Positions 49,101 through 60,680 of a stretch of DNA of 64,000 nucleotides are shown here, in pieces. Source of the stretch: Capsicum annuum (Eukaryota > Streptophyta > Magnoliopsida > Solanales > Solanaceae). The stretch is from NCBI RefSeq assembly GCF_002878395.1, contig NC_061114.1, positions 148,185,229 to 148,249,228 of the forward strand. Direction: 5' to 3'. The stretch's first letter is position 1; the number at the start of each line of letters is the position of its first letter. Both the position numbers and the translations under genes were made by a program. The notes beneath the pieces are model-generated. The model did no database searches and was not told the origin of the DNA. It was given only the letters and a program-made list of their open reading frames with translations.

Positions 49101-49382
49101 TTCTCTTTCTTTTTACTTTTTCCAAGTTTCTTCTGTAGTTTACTCCTTTCCCTGAAACACTAAAAAGACTTACTTAAAACCACTTTGGTTGCTTGAAAAC
49201 ATACAATTTTCCCATGAATATGATGCTAAATATTCATCAAAAGTCAGAACATCACTTCTCTTCAACTTCTCCCCTATCTCTAAACCACTAGCCAATGTTA
49301 AACTACCCCTCTTACTCCTAGACAAAGCCTCGTACTCCTCCTCTTTCTTCCCTTTTTGATTACTAAGTCTATCACTAACAAC

Positions 49383-50150
49383 CTATGCTGAGTTGAAAGA
49401 CTCGCTAGGTATGTCTTTATAATCTTTACATAGCACTCTATCCCTCTTCCTATGGAGAAAAAAGTCAATCCAAGTCTTGGCCACTAAACTACAAAAAGTA
49501 ATAAGGTGTTTTTCCTTCTTTAGAAAGCTTGAATTCACTATCCACAACCCAAAAGCCCTAGAAAAATTCAAAAGAGAAGCCCCACCATCAATTCTTTGCC
49601 CAAAACCAAAAGAACCATGCAAATCATCATTCCCTCTAGACAACGACCCAATATGACCATTGAAATATCCTCTCACAAAAAGCTTTTCAATGCTCGGGAG
49701 GCCCCTCACTACCTCATCCGAAACCTCCCAAAATTTCTTTTTCTTTCTCTCGTCTAAACCTACTTGCGGATCATAAGCACTAATAATGTTCACCAAAGAC
49801 CTTCCAATGACCAACTAAATAGACATCAACCTATCACTGGCTCTCTTAATCTCCACCACCTGCTCCCTAAGATCTCCATCTACTAAAATACCTACCCTAT
49901 TTCGGTGTCTTACCCTACCCGAGTACCATAACTTATATCCATTAAAATCTCTCACCTTAGTTCCTACCCATTTAGTTTCTAGGAAATACGATATACTAGC
50001 CCCCTCTTTCTAAGAATCTTCACCATCTCTATGGACTTACCTTCAAGTGTCCCTATGTTCTAGGACCCAACTCTCAACCTAGAAGCATTCTTATCCCTCC
50101 TAGCCCTACTTTTCCTTGCCCTAACTCCAAACGCACATCTAGACTCGATC
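49383..50150 (-). pseudogene. LINE endonuclease (APE type), broken
   Basis: Upstream part (about 49815-50110): 'NIGTLEGKSIEMVKILRKRG' with the preceding conserved Trp turned into a stop, 'FLETKWVGTKV' (catalytic Glu present), 'GYKLWYSGRVRHRNRVGILV'. Open part 49383-49814: 'VNIISAYDPQVGLDE', 'GYFNGHIGSLSRGNDDLHGS' (a working copy has GDFN, so the Asp is Tyr), 'LLNFSRAFGLWIVNSSFLKK', 'LITFCSLVAKTWIDFFLHRK'. The enzyme would nick the target for reverse transcription. Confidence 0.88.
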
Positions 50151-51110
50151 CCTTCCATGACCCCAACTTAGGAAATAACCCTAATCCACAATATATAACC
50201 CCAGCCACCACTCAAAAGAATACACTAGAAAAAAATAAAGAACACAGGAGACAAAAAAACAACACGCAAAAGAGTACGGCTACAAACATCTAAATAATCA
50301 AATAAAAATTAGCAAACAAGGTTGCTACTGGCAAGCAACAACAGGCACTACACTAATAACCCAGATATGCTAACAAAGAATACCTATTAAGTTATGGAGA
50401 AATCAAAATCAGTAATCCCATAGAAGCAAGTCAAGATAAGTATAAAGGATATCAAGATAGACAAAGAGATAGAATGCCTACACAAAATAAACTAGAAAAA
50501 ATAAGCTAGAGAAGAATGTAATGAGTGCACCTGAGACACATAGTTATGGATGTTTTCTTGATTGTTTCATTGAATTTTGTCAAATTGCTGTAGAAATTGT
50601 TTGCCAAAATTCGTTATTACTTTCTTTAACCAATTGTTGTGCCACTTCCCTATATCGGGTCACCGAAATAATACTGTCAGAGCGTCACCTGGGTGTTGCC
50701 GGAATTAGAACTGGGTGAGCACCCCCTGTTTGCCAAGCCGCACAAACCCTATCCTACCAGCAATAATAGATCAAAGAGTAAAAATGGAATAAAAAAATTA
50801 GGAGAGAAAATAGGAGATATATGCATACACCTACCTGTCACCGGCGTGTCTACACCATCACCAGTGTTGGAATAAAAGGCTAACTATATTTACGAGAGTT
50901 GTTGTTGCTGGCTGTTGGTTTTTTATGGTGGTTAGTTGTCAAGTTTCACTTGTGGAAATCACGTCGGTGTTCGGAGAAACAGAATTTGCTGGAGTTATAT
51001 AGTGGCCGGTAAATTGGATCTTCAAGGTCTGCCCTATTTTTATCCTTATTTCAAATTTATTAGGCTAATTAAGCCACACCTAACAATCGCAAGAAAGTTG
51101 ATCTTCTTTA
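50151..51110 (-). mobile_element. LINE 5' region
   Basis: Non-coding on the minus strand as far as can be judged: stop-rich, with short CA-rich stretches. It ends at the target duplication. Small open pieces on the plus strand here are antisense to the LINE. Confidence 0.6.
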
Positions 51111-51124
51111 TTTTTCTTAGAGTA
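51111..51124 (+). repeat. LINE target-site duplication, right copy
   Basis: TTTTTCTTAGAGTA, identical to 43032-43045. Confidence 0.9.
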
Positions 51125-52507
51125 TGATATTTAAATTAACATACTAATTTGGAAATTTCAATAAGGTTGATTTCGGTCCACTATTAATCTTTTGTCTTTT
51201 GCCATTTCAAATATACTTAGATTGAGTGAATTGTAGAACTTGTCAAAACTATTATGTCTAGTTAGTCCCAAACATAATCTCAATCAATAAACTTAAAAAT
51301 TTATACTCTTTTAGTCCTTCTTTGAGTCCAACCACTTATCATTCTTATATATCTCTATGGACTAGACAAAGTAGATTGATTATTATGGTTGTTGAAAGTC
51401 TTTGTTTGGGACCATGTTGTTTATAGAGATATTTTATGTACCCTATGGTCTCTTTTATTCGTGAGCAATAGTGCTAAGAGTGATGGTCTCAATAAGTTCT
51501 ACCTTTATCATCTACTGAGCTGGAGAAGGACTATACTCTTGGTGAATTATCATATGATATGTTTATCTTGCTTTCATTCATTTATATGCATCGCCAATCA
51601 CCAGTATAATTTTTTTCTGCTTATATTTATTACCTTATACTAGGTCGTGTAATTATAAGCTATGGTTACTATTTTTTGAGTGCTTACTTGAACCTTCTAG
51701 GCTTATGGTGGCAGGGTTAAGTTATTGTTTGTTTGGACTAGTAATTGGACTAGCAGATTACTTTATTGATGGTAACTCTGGTTAGTTTTAGGATTAAGAT
51801 GAACTAGTACTCGATATTTTTAGTACATTTTTTATTTGTTTTCTTTATTTCAAGTAAGATACGCTATTATTAGATTATCTCATGATTAGGCTCATTTCTA
51901 GTTAGAGACCCCGTGAGGCTAGTATTAACTTTCTTTGTTGATTTTTTCCATGAGATATTATATTGGTTCCCTCGAGATATTACTTTTAAGTTTAGTATAA
52001 TATATATAAACATATATATATGGTATCACTGGGTATCTCTCTCTTTACTTACCTATCGATATAGTATATGTATCCTTTGATGTTGTATTTCAAAATATAC
52101 CCTTCTTTAATTCATCAACTGTATAAAGGCTAGTGATATACGGTATTTGTCTTTAGTCCCTAAATACTATCAAAATAGAATAGTTTTACCTTATTTCTCC
52201 GTAGGCATTATTATGCTTAATTTCTTGGATAATTGCCGGCAGTTTATAATACTACTTAACATGTTATTTATGATTACATTATTTTTGGAGCTGAGTCAGC
52301 ACATATCCACTAAGTATATTTTGTTTGGTACCCATACTACACTTTTGCAGCATATAAATAATAGTGTGAGTTCTTGTTGTTGATGTGTGCATCATGTAGA
52401 GCAGCCATGGATTGGAGATTTGGGGTGAGATCTAGGCCTTTGGAGTGGTTCCTAGTCTCCATTTTATTGTTAAACTGATCTTTACTTTTGTATTTTAGAT
52501 ATGGCTT
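51125..52507 (+). repeat. Extra partial copy of the A/B LTR, part 2
   Basis: It resumes 'TTTGGAAATTTCAATAAGG' and 'TTTCGGTCCACTATTAATCT', matching 8665-8700, and runs to the equivalent of about 9990 ('TTTTGTATTTTAGATATGGC'). It then meets the E LTR. Confidence 0.7.
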
Positions 52508-55068
52508 TTCTAATACCCGTGCTTATTCATAGCTAGAAATCATCTCAAGGATGCTAGTACTTGATTTGAAATACAAATCAATTTTTGTACCTGTGGTAGT
52601 TTTGAGATTTCTACTTTCTATCACATGAGAAATTGAGTTAGCTTTCTAACGATACCAATTTTGTCAAAATCCGACACCAGACGAGGAAGTTATGGATGTT
52701 TTACTCAGAACTGACCGAAATTCCTAGGTGCGACGTCCAAGTTGGCGGACCGCCAAAAAAGTGATGGACCGACACTTTGACCATCACAGACAAGGCAGTA
52801 GCGCCATGTTCTGGATAAGGATTAACAGACGAGTTGATGGACCGTAAGATTTTTTACGGACCGTCATCTAGGTTGTCAACTCTTATCCAGTGAACCCCAT
52901 TTTTGGTCCATGTATGACGGTCGAAATAATGGACCATCAAATTTCTGATGGATCGTCAGTCGAGTCATCACATACCACGTTCATTTTATTTCCAAGCCAT
53001 TTTAAAAGGGGTATTTTGGTCAAATACAACTCACCTATATATACCTAAATGAATTCGAATTCTGCCATTTTGCTCATTATTATTTCACTAAAAAAACTAG
53101 GGTTTCTCTTTAAATTTAATCTACAAAGAACAAGACCCAGTCTTCTTCAAAAATATCAAAGGATTTCAAATCCTTCAAGTTCAAAAACATCAAGAACCTT
53201 GAGTTAGGTATGTGTAGTGTTCATCTATGGATCCATTTCATTCATAGAGCTCAAGAACCATGTTTTAAATATTATTTTGTGATTTGCCTCCTTGTGATAT
53301 GAGCATGTACATGTTGATGATTGTTATTTAAGTTTTAAAATGATATCTAAAGGGGTTTTCATGAATTATATGTGTTTGTTTGTTGAAACCCATGATCCTT
53401 TTGTGGCTTAATATGGTGAAATTCATGATCACACTTAAGCTAAAATAATGCATACAAAGTGTTTGATAATATGCGTAGGATGATAGAATTCATGTCCCAT
53501 GATTTAATAGTGCTTAAATGACAAATCCATGCTCTATGCTTTACGATTTCCCGTGAATTTCATGTGAGTAATATGCGTTGTTGTTACGATATAGATTGAC
53601 CTTGATATGAAAGTATTCAAGTAAATACATGTATGAATTTCCCTTCCATGTATAAGATATTGAGAACTATGCTTATGGTGAAATCCCCTACTTATGATAT
53701 TGTAAATTGTGGACTCTACTCTTATGATCAAGTCAGTCATATGTGTCAGTTCCTTCCATCATGTCTTGGGGGTACTTGTACCCGAAAAAAATATAGTTAT
53801 GTTCCTAGAGCCATGTTATGTTATCACGATAATCTAGTCAAGCCATGATCTATAGAACTCAGTCGGGCATGTGACTTAGAAAACTCAAAAATCTTATGAT
53901 CTCAGTAAATTCTCAGCTTTTCATACTAATCCTTCAGTCAACAAAAGTCATTTACTCAGTCCATGTACCATCATTTAAATCATGTTCAGTCTCTATAGAT
54001 GGGTGTAGAAGTTAGCACTGAGTTAACCCAAGGATGGGAACTCACCCGCCAGTTTAGGATGTGATTCTTAGTAATTATCCTTGTGTTCCAGAAATACGTA
54101 GCCAGCGTAGGTTGAGACATCTTAACCTGTCATATTAGAGTTGATGAGGTGGCTTAATTCGTCAGTTTATGGTTCCTACCATTCTTATTTTCAGTACCTG
54201 CCAGCTAAGCATCACTCACAGCTTTCCTTACCAATGGCGTGGTATTGACGCCCTTCCAGTTGGGGTAGAGATTGGACCCCAACTTAGCTGTATGCGTTGT
54301 TGGGTCATGTCAATCAAACAACTACCTTCCACAGTTTCAGTCTCAGTCTCCATAAAAGAAGTCAGATACTTCTTTAGATTTTAGTATTCCAAGACTATTA
54401 GAGAAAGTAAATTTAGTTACAGTACGAAACTTTGGTAGTTTCATCATATTTAGGACTGTCAGATATAGCCAAATTTCATGATTCTAGTGTTATTCATGTT
54501 AGATATCAGTATACCATATATTAGTGTACAAATCTAATTATCATATATTCACGATACTAGTTAATATGTATGTATATGTAAAACCTTTTGCCATTTAGCC
54601 TACCTCACTCGCATACTCAGTACTCCTAATTGAATTGATGAATTTTCACTATAGTGCTTTCTTTCATGTTACACCATAGGTTTACAAATATGAGATCCAG
54701 ATCAGCAGTAGTGAGTCCTCATCCATTCTAGGATGATATTATTAATTTCAATTATTATTTTAGTTTAGTTTTGCTAGACAGAGTTAGTTGGAGACATGTT
54801 CCTTCAACTCCTTATTCAGACAGTATTTAGGGTCTTTCAAATTTGATTCAGATTTTAGTTGTTTTGGGTATTCGTTACCCCATATGGATGTTATGAATGG
54901 TTAGATATTTTATTCAGTTGAACCTTATGTCCTATTGATCATGTTTTCTGCATTATTACATCATATATTGCAGTATACAGGTACAAATATCAGTCATGGG
55001 TTAGCTGGTGGTCTTTCGAGGTCATAAGCACCGTGTGGTATTCTGATTCAAAAAATTGGGGCATTACA
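52508..55068 (+). repeat. 5' LTR of E
   Basis: About 2.56 kb, from a decayed 'TAATACCCGTGC' start to GCATTACA. It has a hairpin array at 52728-52975, the AAGGGGTATTTTGGTC box (53007-53022) and TATATATA (53037-53044). Blocks such as 'TTCCATC(A/G)(T/A)GTC(T/C)T', 'GGGGTACTTGTACCC' and 'TAGCACTGAG' are shared with F and G LTRs. It is shorter than either. Confidence 0.8.
52728..52975 (+). repeat. U3 hairpin array of E
   Basis: Units built on GATGGACCGT, GACCGTCA and GGACCATCA. One hairpin is TGATGGACCGTAA, loop GATTTT, TTACGGACCGTCA. It also contains TCTGGATAAGG, found in the H array too. Confidence 0.75.
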
Positions 55069-55072
55069 AACT

Positions 55073-55084
55073 TGGTATCAGAGC
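55073..55084 (+). other. tRNA-iMet primer binding site of E
   Basis: Perfect TGGTATCAGAGC, four bases after the LTR end. Confidence 0.9.
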
Positions 55085-55287
55085 CTAAGGTTCAATGGAG
55101 TCCTAGGAAGTCTATAAGCCATATCTAGTAGAGTCTTGTGCATGGGTGTGTTGCACGCCAATTTATGTGCAAGAGTCTATAAGATGTTTTAGGAATAGTT
55201 TTCCTTCTTTCAGTATTCATATCATGCTAGTGAGCTTAATCTCAAGTTAAACTCTCAGTCTAATCGTCTCTCCTCTTATTTCATAAT

Positions 55288-55997
55288 ATGCCTCCAAAGA
55301 GAGGAAACCAACTAGCTCCTCAGCCCGAAGATCCTTTGGGCAAAAATGTTTATCATGTGGATTTTAGGGCCACATTCACCATAATTGCTTAGTCTGTGGC
55401 TACCCAAAATGAACAACAACCAGTTATTCTGGCCAATCCAGTGGCCAACTCAGCCGCAGCTAGGATTTGGGACTTCACCCGAATGAACCCTCAATCTTTC
55501 TTTGGGTCTAAGTCTTATGAAGAATCTCAGGAATTTATTGACCAAGTCCAGAAGGTCATAGACATCATGGTAGTTACTTCTTGTCAGAGTGTTGACTTAG
55601 CCACATACGAGGTATAGGATGTTGCTCACACTTTCTACAAACAGTGAAAGTTTGAGAGGTTAGAGGATGCAAGTCCTATAGAGTGGGAGGAATTTGTCAC
55701 AACTTTCTTAGATAGATTCTTTCCAAAAGAGCTTAAGGAGGCAAAAGTTCTAGATTTCATCAACCTCAGGTAGGGAAATACAATAGTTAAGGAGTATTCT
55801 CTCAGATTTACTCAGCTAGCCAGATATGCCCCTTCTGTGGTTACAAACAACAGGACTAAGATGAGCAAGTTCATGTCAGGGGTGAATGATAGCATGGTAA
55901 ATGAGTATAGGTATGTGATGCTGAAGAGTGACATGAATTTAGCCAGGCTTATGACTCATGCTCAACAAATAGAGGAGCAGAAGTTTAGGACTAGGGA
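55288..55997 (+). pseudogene. gag of E, cut by insertion of G
   Basis: It starts 'MPPKRGNQLAPQPEDP'. Capsid parts: 'SAAARIWDFTRMNPQSFFGS', 'EEFVTTFLDRFFPKELKEAK', 'DFINLR', then a stop, 'KEYSLRFTQLARYAPSVVTN' and 'LKSDMNLARLMTHAQQIEEQ'. It stays in one frame over most of its length but has a few stops. It ends abruptly at 'EEQKFRTR', where the G LTR begins. The equivalent G sequence continues 'TRERQSKRA', so the break is exact. Confidence 0.88.
55993..55997 (+). repeat. Candidate left target duplication of G
   Basis: AGGGA precedes the TGTAATACTCC start of G. The right-hand copy would be beyond the window. Confidence 0.5.
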
Positions 55998-56383
55998 TGT
56001 AATACTCCATATTTTGGACTAGAATGAAAATTCATCATTCCTATACATAGACGTTTCAAAATCCTTGAATCAATTGTAAATTTAGAGTGTTAATAAATTA
56101 TGTTTTTTGGGGATCTATTTCAGCATGAATTTAGATCATAGAGGTTCCCTAACTCAAGTACAAGTTGAAAGCTTTCCTATCATTTAAGTTTTAGTGAGCG
56201 TAAAAACTTGGGTCAACTTTAATCGACCATAACTCATTTTTTATTACTAAATGGGTGGCTTGCTATATATCAAATGAAATATCTTTGAATTAGCTTTCCA
56301 ATGATATGAATTTTGCCAAAATCTAATATCGGAGCAAAGTGTTATAGCTATTTTACTCCAGCATGTCAAGCTAGAAATAGTGC

Positions 56384-56690
56384 GACGACATTGATGGTAG
56401 CTTACAACATTTGTGATGCCCTATCATGAAGGTCATTAGCCTTAGGCTGAAACCAGCTCCTAAGTAACGACATTCGTGGTAGCTTACCACATTTTTGATG
56501 CCATGTCACAAATGTCATCAGTCTTAGGCAGAATCCAACTTCTGTGTGACGACATTTTTTATGGCTTACCACATTTTTGACGCCATGTAACAAATGTCCT
56601 CAGCCTTAGGCAGAATCCAGCTTCTGTGTGATGATATTTTTGATGGCTTACCATATTTTTGATGCCTTGTCACACATGTCGTCAGCTATT
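56384..56690 (+). repeat. 82-bp tandem hairpin array in G LTR
   Basis: Units start at 56384, 56466, 56548 and 56630, all 82 bases apart. Each has GACGACATT, 'TGGCTTACCACATTTTTGA', 'GCCATGTCACAAATGTC' and 'CAGCCTTAGGCAGAATCCAG'. GACGACATTT and AAATGTCGTC can pair. The 3' LTR has the same array (63836 and 63919 onward). Confidence 0.88.
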
Positions 56691-57475
56691 ATCTATAGCA
56701 ACTGGGAATTTATTTCATAAGGGTATTTTGGTCTTTTCCCTTCACTTTCCATAACTTATAACCCTTAAAGAACTTATTATCTTCCATTCTCTTTAGTTAA
56801 AACATCTTAAAAAGCTCTCTCATACACTTTCAACCATAATATTAGTGTTTCCTCTCAAGATCATCTCCCCAGGAACAAGAGCATTCTTTCCCAAAGAGGT
56901 TAAACCCTACTCAAAAAAAAATCAAGGGCAAGCCTAAGGATTTTTTTCAGGAACCTTCAGAAACATTAGATTTCTTTCAAGATCAAGCTTTAAGGTATAC
57001 GTGTGGTCAATCATGGACTCCTTTCATCCATGAAGTTCAAGAACCCTTCTCTAAAACTATATATAATGGTTTTCATGTTATGAATGGATTGATGATTATT
57101 TTTATGTGTTGAATGATGACAAGATAGAATCTTTATGTGTTATTATGAATCGATGGCATTATATGAGTTGAAAACATGTAAGTTTTATTATTTATGATGA
57201 ATAATTATATGATTTACACCAATGCCTATGTTTTACATGTAAGGAGTTTGATAAAATACCTAAGAGACTAGAAATCATGGATCATAGCTAAATTGTGACT
57301 AAGGGAATAATTCATGATAGCCTCTATGATTCAATTTCATCTATGCTGATAATGTTCCCTGTGAACATTGTTGGATTACTCATGAACTAGTCTTATGGAA
57401 TTATGCTATGCTTACTTGCAAAACCCACTCATGTACAAGATGTAGAATACCCATGTACTTCATGAAATTCCCCAA

Positions 57476-60400
57476 GTTATGATAATATGGATTGTGGTTG
57501 TATTATGTAATGAGCATGATACAGAAAGCTTTGACAGTATATGTATGTTGTATGAAATTCCCTTATGAAATAGAATGTTGAGAACCATGCTTAGTATAAA
57601 ATCCCTTATGTATGAAATTGTGGATTATGGACTCTACTCTTATGATCAAGAAAGTAAAGTTGTGTCAGTTTCCTTCCATCGAGTCCTAGGAGTACTTATC
57701 CCCAAAAAATATAGTTGTGTGCCTAGAGTTGTGTCATGTTTTCACGATACTCTCAGTCAAGCCAAGATATATAGAAATTAGTTAGTCATTTGACTCACTA
57801 AAACACAGTAATCTCAGTAGTTCAGTATTCTCAGTAATCTCAATGCTCAGTAACCTAAGTAATCATAGTAAATCTCAGTAACTTTAGTACACTTAATCAG
57901 TCCTCAGAACATAGTATATTCCATCCGTCATCAGAATCCAGTAAAATTAGTTTTAGCTCTGCTAAATAATACCACTATTTTTAGTTCAGTTAATTAGTAT
58001 CAGTTAAGTAAATCTGTTCAGTTAAGTTATTCAGTTCAGCCCAGTTATTCAATTTAGTGTCTTTCAGATAGGTGTAGGTTTCAGCACCGAGCAAACCTAG
58101 GGATGGGGGCTCACCTGCTAGAATAAGACTGAGATCCCTAGAAGAAATCCCTAAGTTCAAGAAGTACAATCCTAGCGTAGGTACGAGACGTCAACTTTTA
58201 GATAGGACTGACATACTCTGGGGTCACCCGTTAGCACATTTATATGTAAAGGACTGATCGCAGGAGTCACTCGCTATATTACGACTAACTCCACAACAGA
58301 TTTCTTTACTGGTGGAGTGGTACTGACACTCTTCCAGTCAGGGTTGAGATTGCACCCCAGTCAGATTAGCTTGGAGTATATCTATTAGATGAAAACATCC
58401 CACAATTTCAGCGACAGATTCAGGACTGTCAGATATAGTCAACTCAGTTTAGTAGTACAGATTCAGTATTGTTAGAGATAATCAATCCTTATCATTACAA
58501 ATAGACATCAAGATCAGCCATTAAACCAGAATGATCTCAAATATAGTTAAACAGTATTAGAGTCATCATATTTAAAGATAACCCACTAGATAGGACTGAT
58601 CTCAAATTCAGTTACTCCATATAAAATATAAATCAAATAATTCCATCAGAAATTAGACTATAGATATAGTCGCTCAGTATCAGTTACATGGGTTAGGCTG
58701 ATCATCACAATTATATCATTTATATCAATTTTTTGAACTCATGTATCAGTTATATCAATTATTTGAATTCATGATATCAGTATTAAGCTTCAGGACTATA
58801 AGACATAGTCAACCAGACCAGTTATTCATAATTCAAACTATCAGAAATAGTTGTTCATCTATTCAGTATCTCAGTATCAGTAAACTCATGTTGTCACTAT
58901 TCATTCTTAGTAGTTAGTATCTCTACGAGTTTAGTTACAGTTATGTATGCATGAATGTATTCTCACATTCATAATTAGTCAGCATTGTTCATGCATATAA
59001 ACCTTTGCATTTAGCCTACCTTACTCGTATACTCAGTACATTCAAACGTACTAACGTAGTTGTGCTATAGTGATTTCCCTTTATGATAATATAGATTCTG
59101 GTTGTAATATGTAATGAGTATGATATTAAAAGCTATGCAAGTATATACATGTTGTATAAAATTCCCTTAGGAAATAGATTGTTGAGAACCATGCTTAGTA
59201 TGAAATCCCTTATGTATGAAATTGTGGATTATGGACTCTGCTCTTATGATCAAGAAAGTAAAGTTGTGTCAGTTTCCTTCCATCGAGTCCTAGGGGTACT
59301 TATCCCCAAAAAATATAGTTGTGTGCCTAGAGCTGTGTCATGTTTTCACAATACTCTCAGTCAAGCCATGATATATAGAAATTAGTCGGTCATGTGACTC
59401 ACGAAAACACAGTAATCTCAGTAGTTCAGTATTCTCAGTAATCTCAGTGCTCAGTAACCTAAGTAATTAGAGTAAATCTCAGTATCTTCTGTATACTTAA
59501 TCAGTCCTCAGAACTTAGTATATTCTATCCGTCATCAAAATCACGTAAGATCAGTTTTAGCTCTGCTAAATAATACCACTATTTTTAGTTCAGTTAATTA
59601 CTATCAGTTAAGCAAATCAATTCACTTAAGTTATTCAGTTCAGCCCAGTTATTCAATTTACTGTCTTTTAGATAGGTGTAGGATTCAACACCAAGCAAAC
59701 CTAGGGATGAGGCCTCACCCGCTAGAATAAGACTGAGATCCCTAGAAGAAATCCTTAAGTTCCAGAACTATATTACCAGCGTAGGTATGAGATGTCACCT
59801 GTTTGATAGGACTGACATACTCTGGGGTCACCCGTTAGCACATTTATATGTATAGGACTGATCCCAGGAGTCACTCGCTATATTAGGATTGACTCCACAA
59901 CAGATGTCATTACTGGTGGAGTGGTGCTGACACTCTTCCAGTCAGGGTAGAGATTAGACCCCAGTCAGATTAGCTTGGGGCATATCTATTAGATGAAAAC
60001 ATACCATAATTTCAGCTACAGATTCAGGACTGTTAGATACAGTCAACTCCGTTTAGTAGTACAGATTCAGTACTGTTAGAGATAATCAATCCTTATCATT
60101 ATAAATAGACATCAAGATCAGCCATTAAACCAGAATGATTTCAAATATAGTTAACCAGTACTAGAATCATCATATTTAAAGATCACCCACTAGATAGGAC
60201 TGATCTCAAATTCAGTTACTCCATATAAAATAGAAATCAATAGTTTCATCAGAAATTAGACGGTTAGATATAGTCGCTCAGTATCTGTTACATGGGTTAG
60301 GCCGATCATCACAATTATATCAGTTATATCAATTTTTTGAACTCATGTATCAGTCATATCAATTATCAAACTTCATGATATCAGTATTAAGCTTTAGGAC

Positions 60401-60680
60401 TATGAGACATAGCCAACCAGACCAGTTCTTCATAATTCAAACTAGTAGAAATAGTTGTTCATCTGTTCAGTATCTCAATATCAGTACACTTATGTTGCAC
60501 TATTCATTCTCAGTAGTCAGTATCTCTACGAGTTCAGTTACAGTTATGTATGCATAAATGTATTCTCACGTTCATAATTAGTCAGCATTGTTCATGCATA
60601 TAAACCTTTGCATTTAGCTTACCTCACTCGTATAGTCAGTACATTCAAATATACTGACGTAGTTGTGATATAGTGATTTC
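57476..60680 (+). repeat. 1.6-kb tandem duplication in G LTR
   Basis: Unit 1 about 57476-59074, unit 2 about 59075-60680, collinear throughout. Over 205 bases compared by eye (57570-57780 versus 59172-59385) there are about 6 differences. The join falls within 'CCCTTTATGATAATAT'. The sequences entering unit 1 and leaving unit 2 share TTATG, suggesting slippage or recombination at a short repeat. Confidence 0.88.

Larger units (their letters stand above)
44890..49239 (-). mobile_element. Athila/Tat-like gypsy H inside the LINE
   Basis: Minus strand: 5' LTR (47720-49239), tRNA-Asp-like primer site, gag and start of protease, then an abrupt end in LINE sequence near 44890. Reverse transcriptase, integrase and the 3' LTR are missing. 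The LINE also lacks its linker between endonuclease and reverse transcriptase. So the left end is a deletion junction, not an insertion end. Confidence 0.8.
47720..49239 (-). repeat. 5' LTR of H
   Basis: On the minus strand it starts TGATGAATATTT and ends GGCATATCA, about 1.5 kb. It has a 92-bp tandem array in U3 and a TATA box downstream of it. No second copy is in the window. Confidence 0.75.
43046..51110 (-). mobile_element. RTE-type LINE, interrupted by gypsy H
   Basis: Minus strand. The 3' tail at 43046 (GTTGTAGTTG read on the minus strand) is TTG-rich rather than poly(A), as in RTE LINEs. It is followed inward by the 'GTGGGGTCTAGGAGGG' / 'GTGTACGCAGTCC' 3' segment (complement shown) known from many Solanaceae RTE copies. 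Then come the C-terminal domain, reverse transcriptase, gypsy H, endonuclease and a 5' untranslated region. A 14-bp target duplication bounds it. The host site is the A/B LTR copy. Confidence 0.9.
52508..55997 (+). mobile_element. Gypsy element E, 5' part
   Basis: LTR, tRNA-iMet primer site and gag, cut by G at 55998. Its remaining 3' part would lie beyond the window. LTR landmarks and gag are clearly related to F and G. Whether E has pol cannot be seen. Confidence 0.8.

Noticed and set aside
57575..59385. Similar 68-78-codon frames in the two units of the G duplication, with a relative in the E LTR (53633-53848)
   Set aside because: They looked like a conserved small protein, but five of the six differences I found between the units change the amino acid. 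The similarity is simply that of the LTR.
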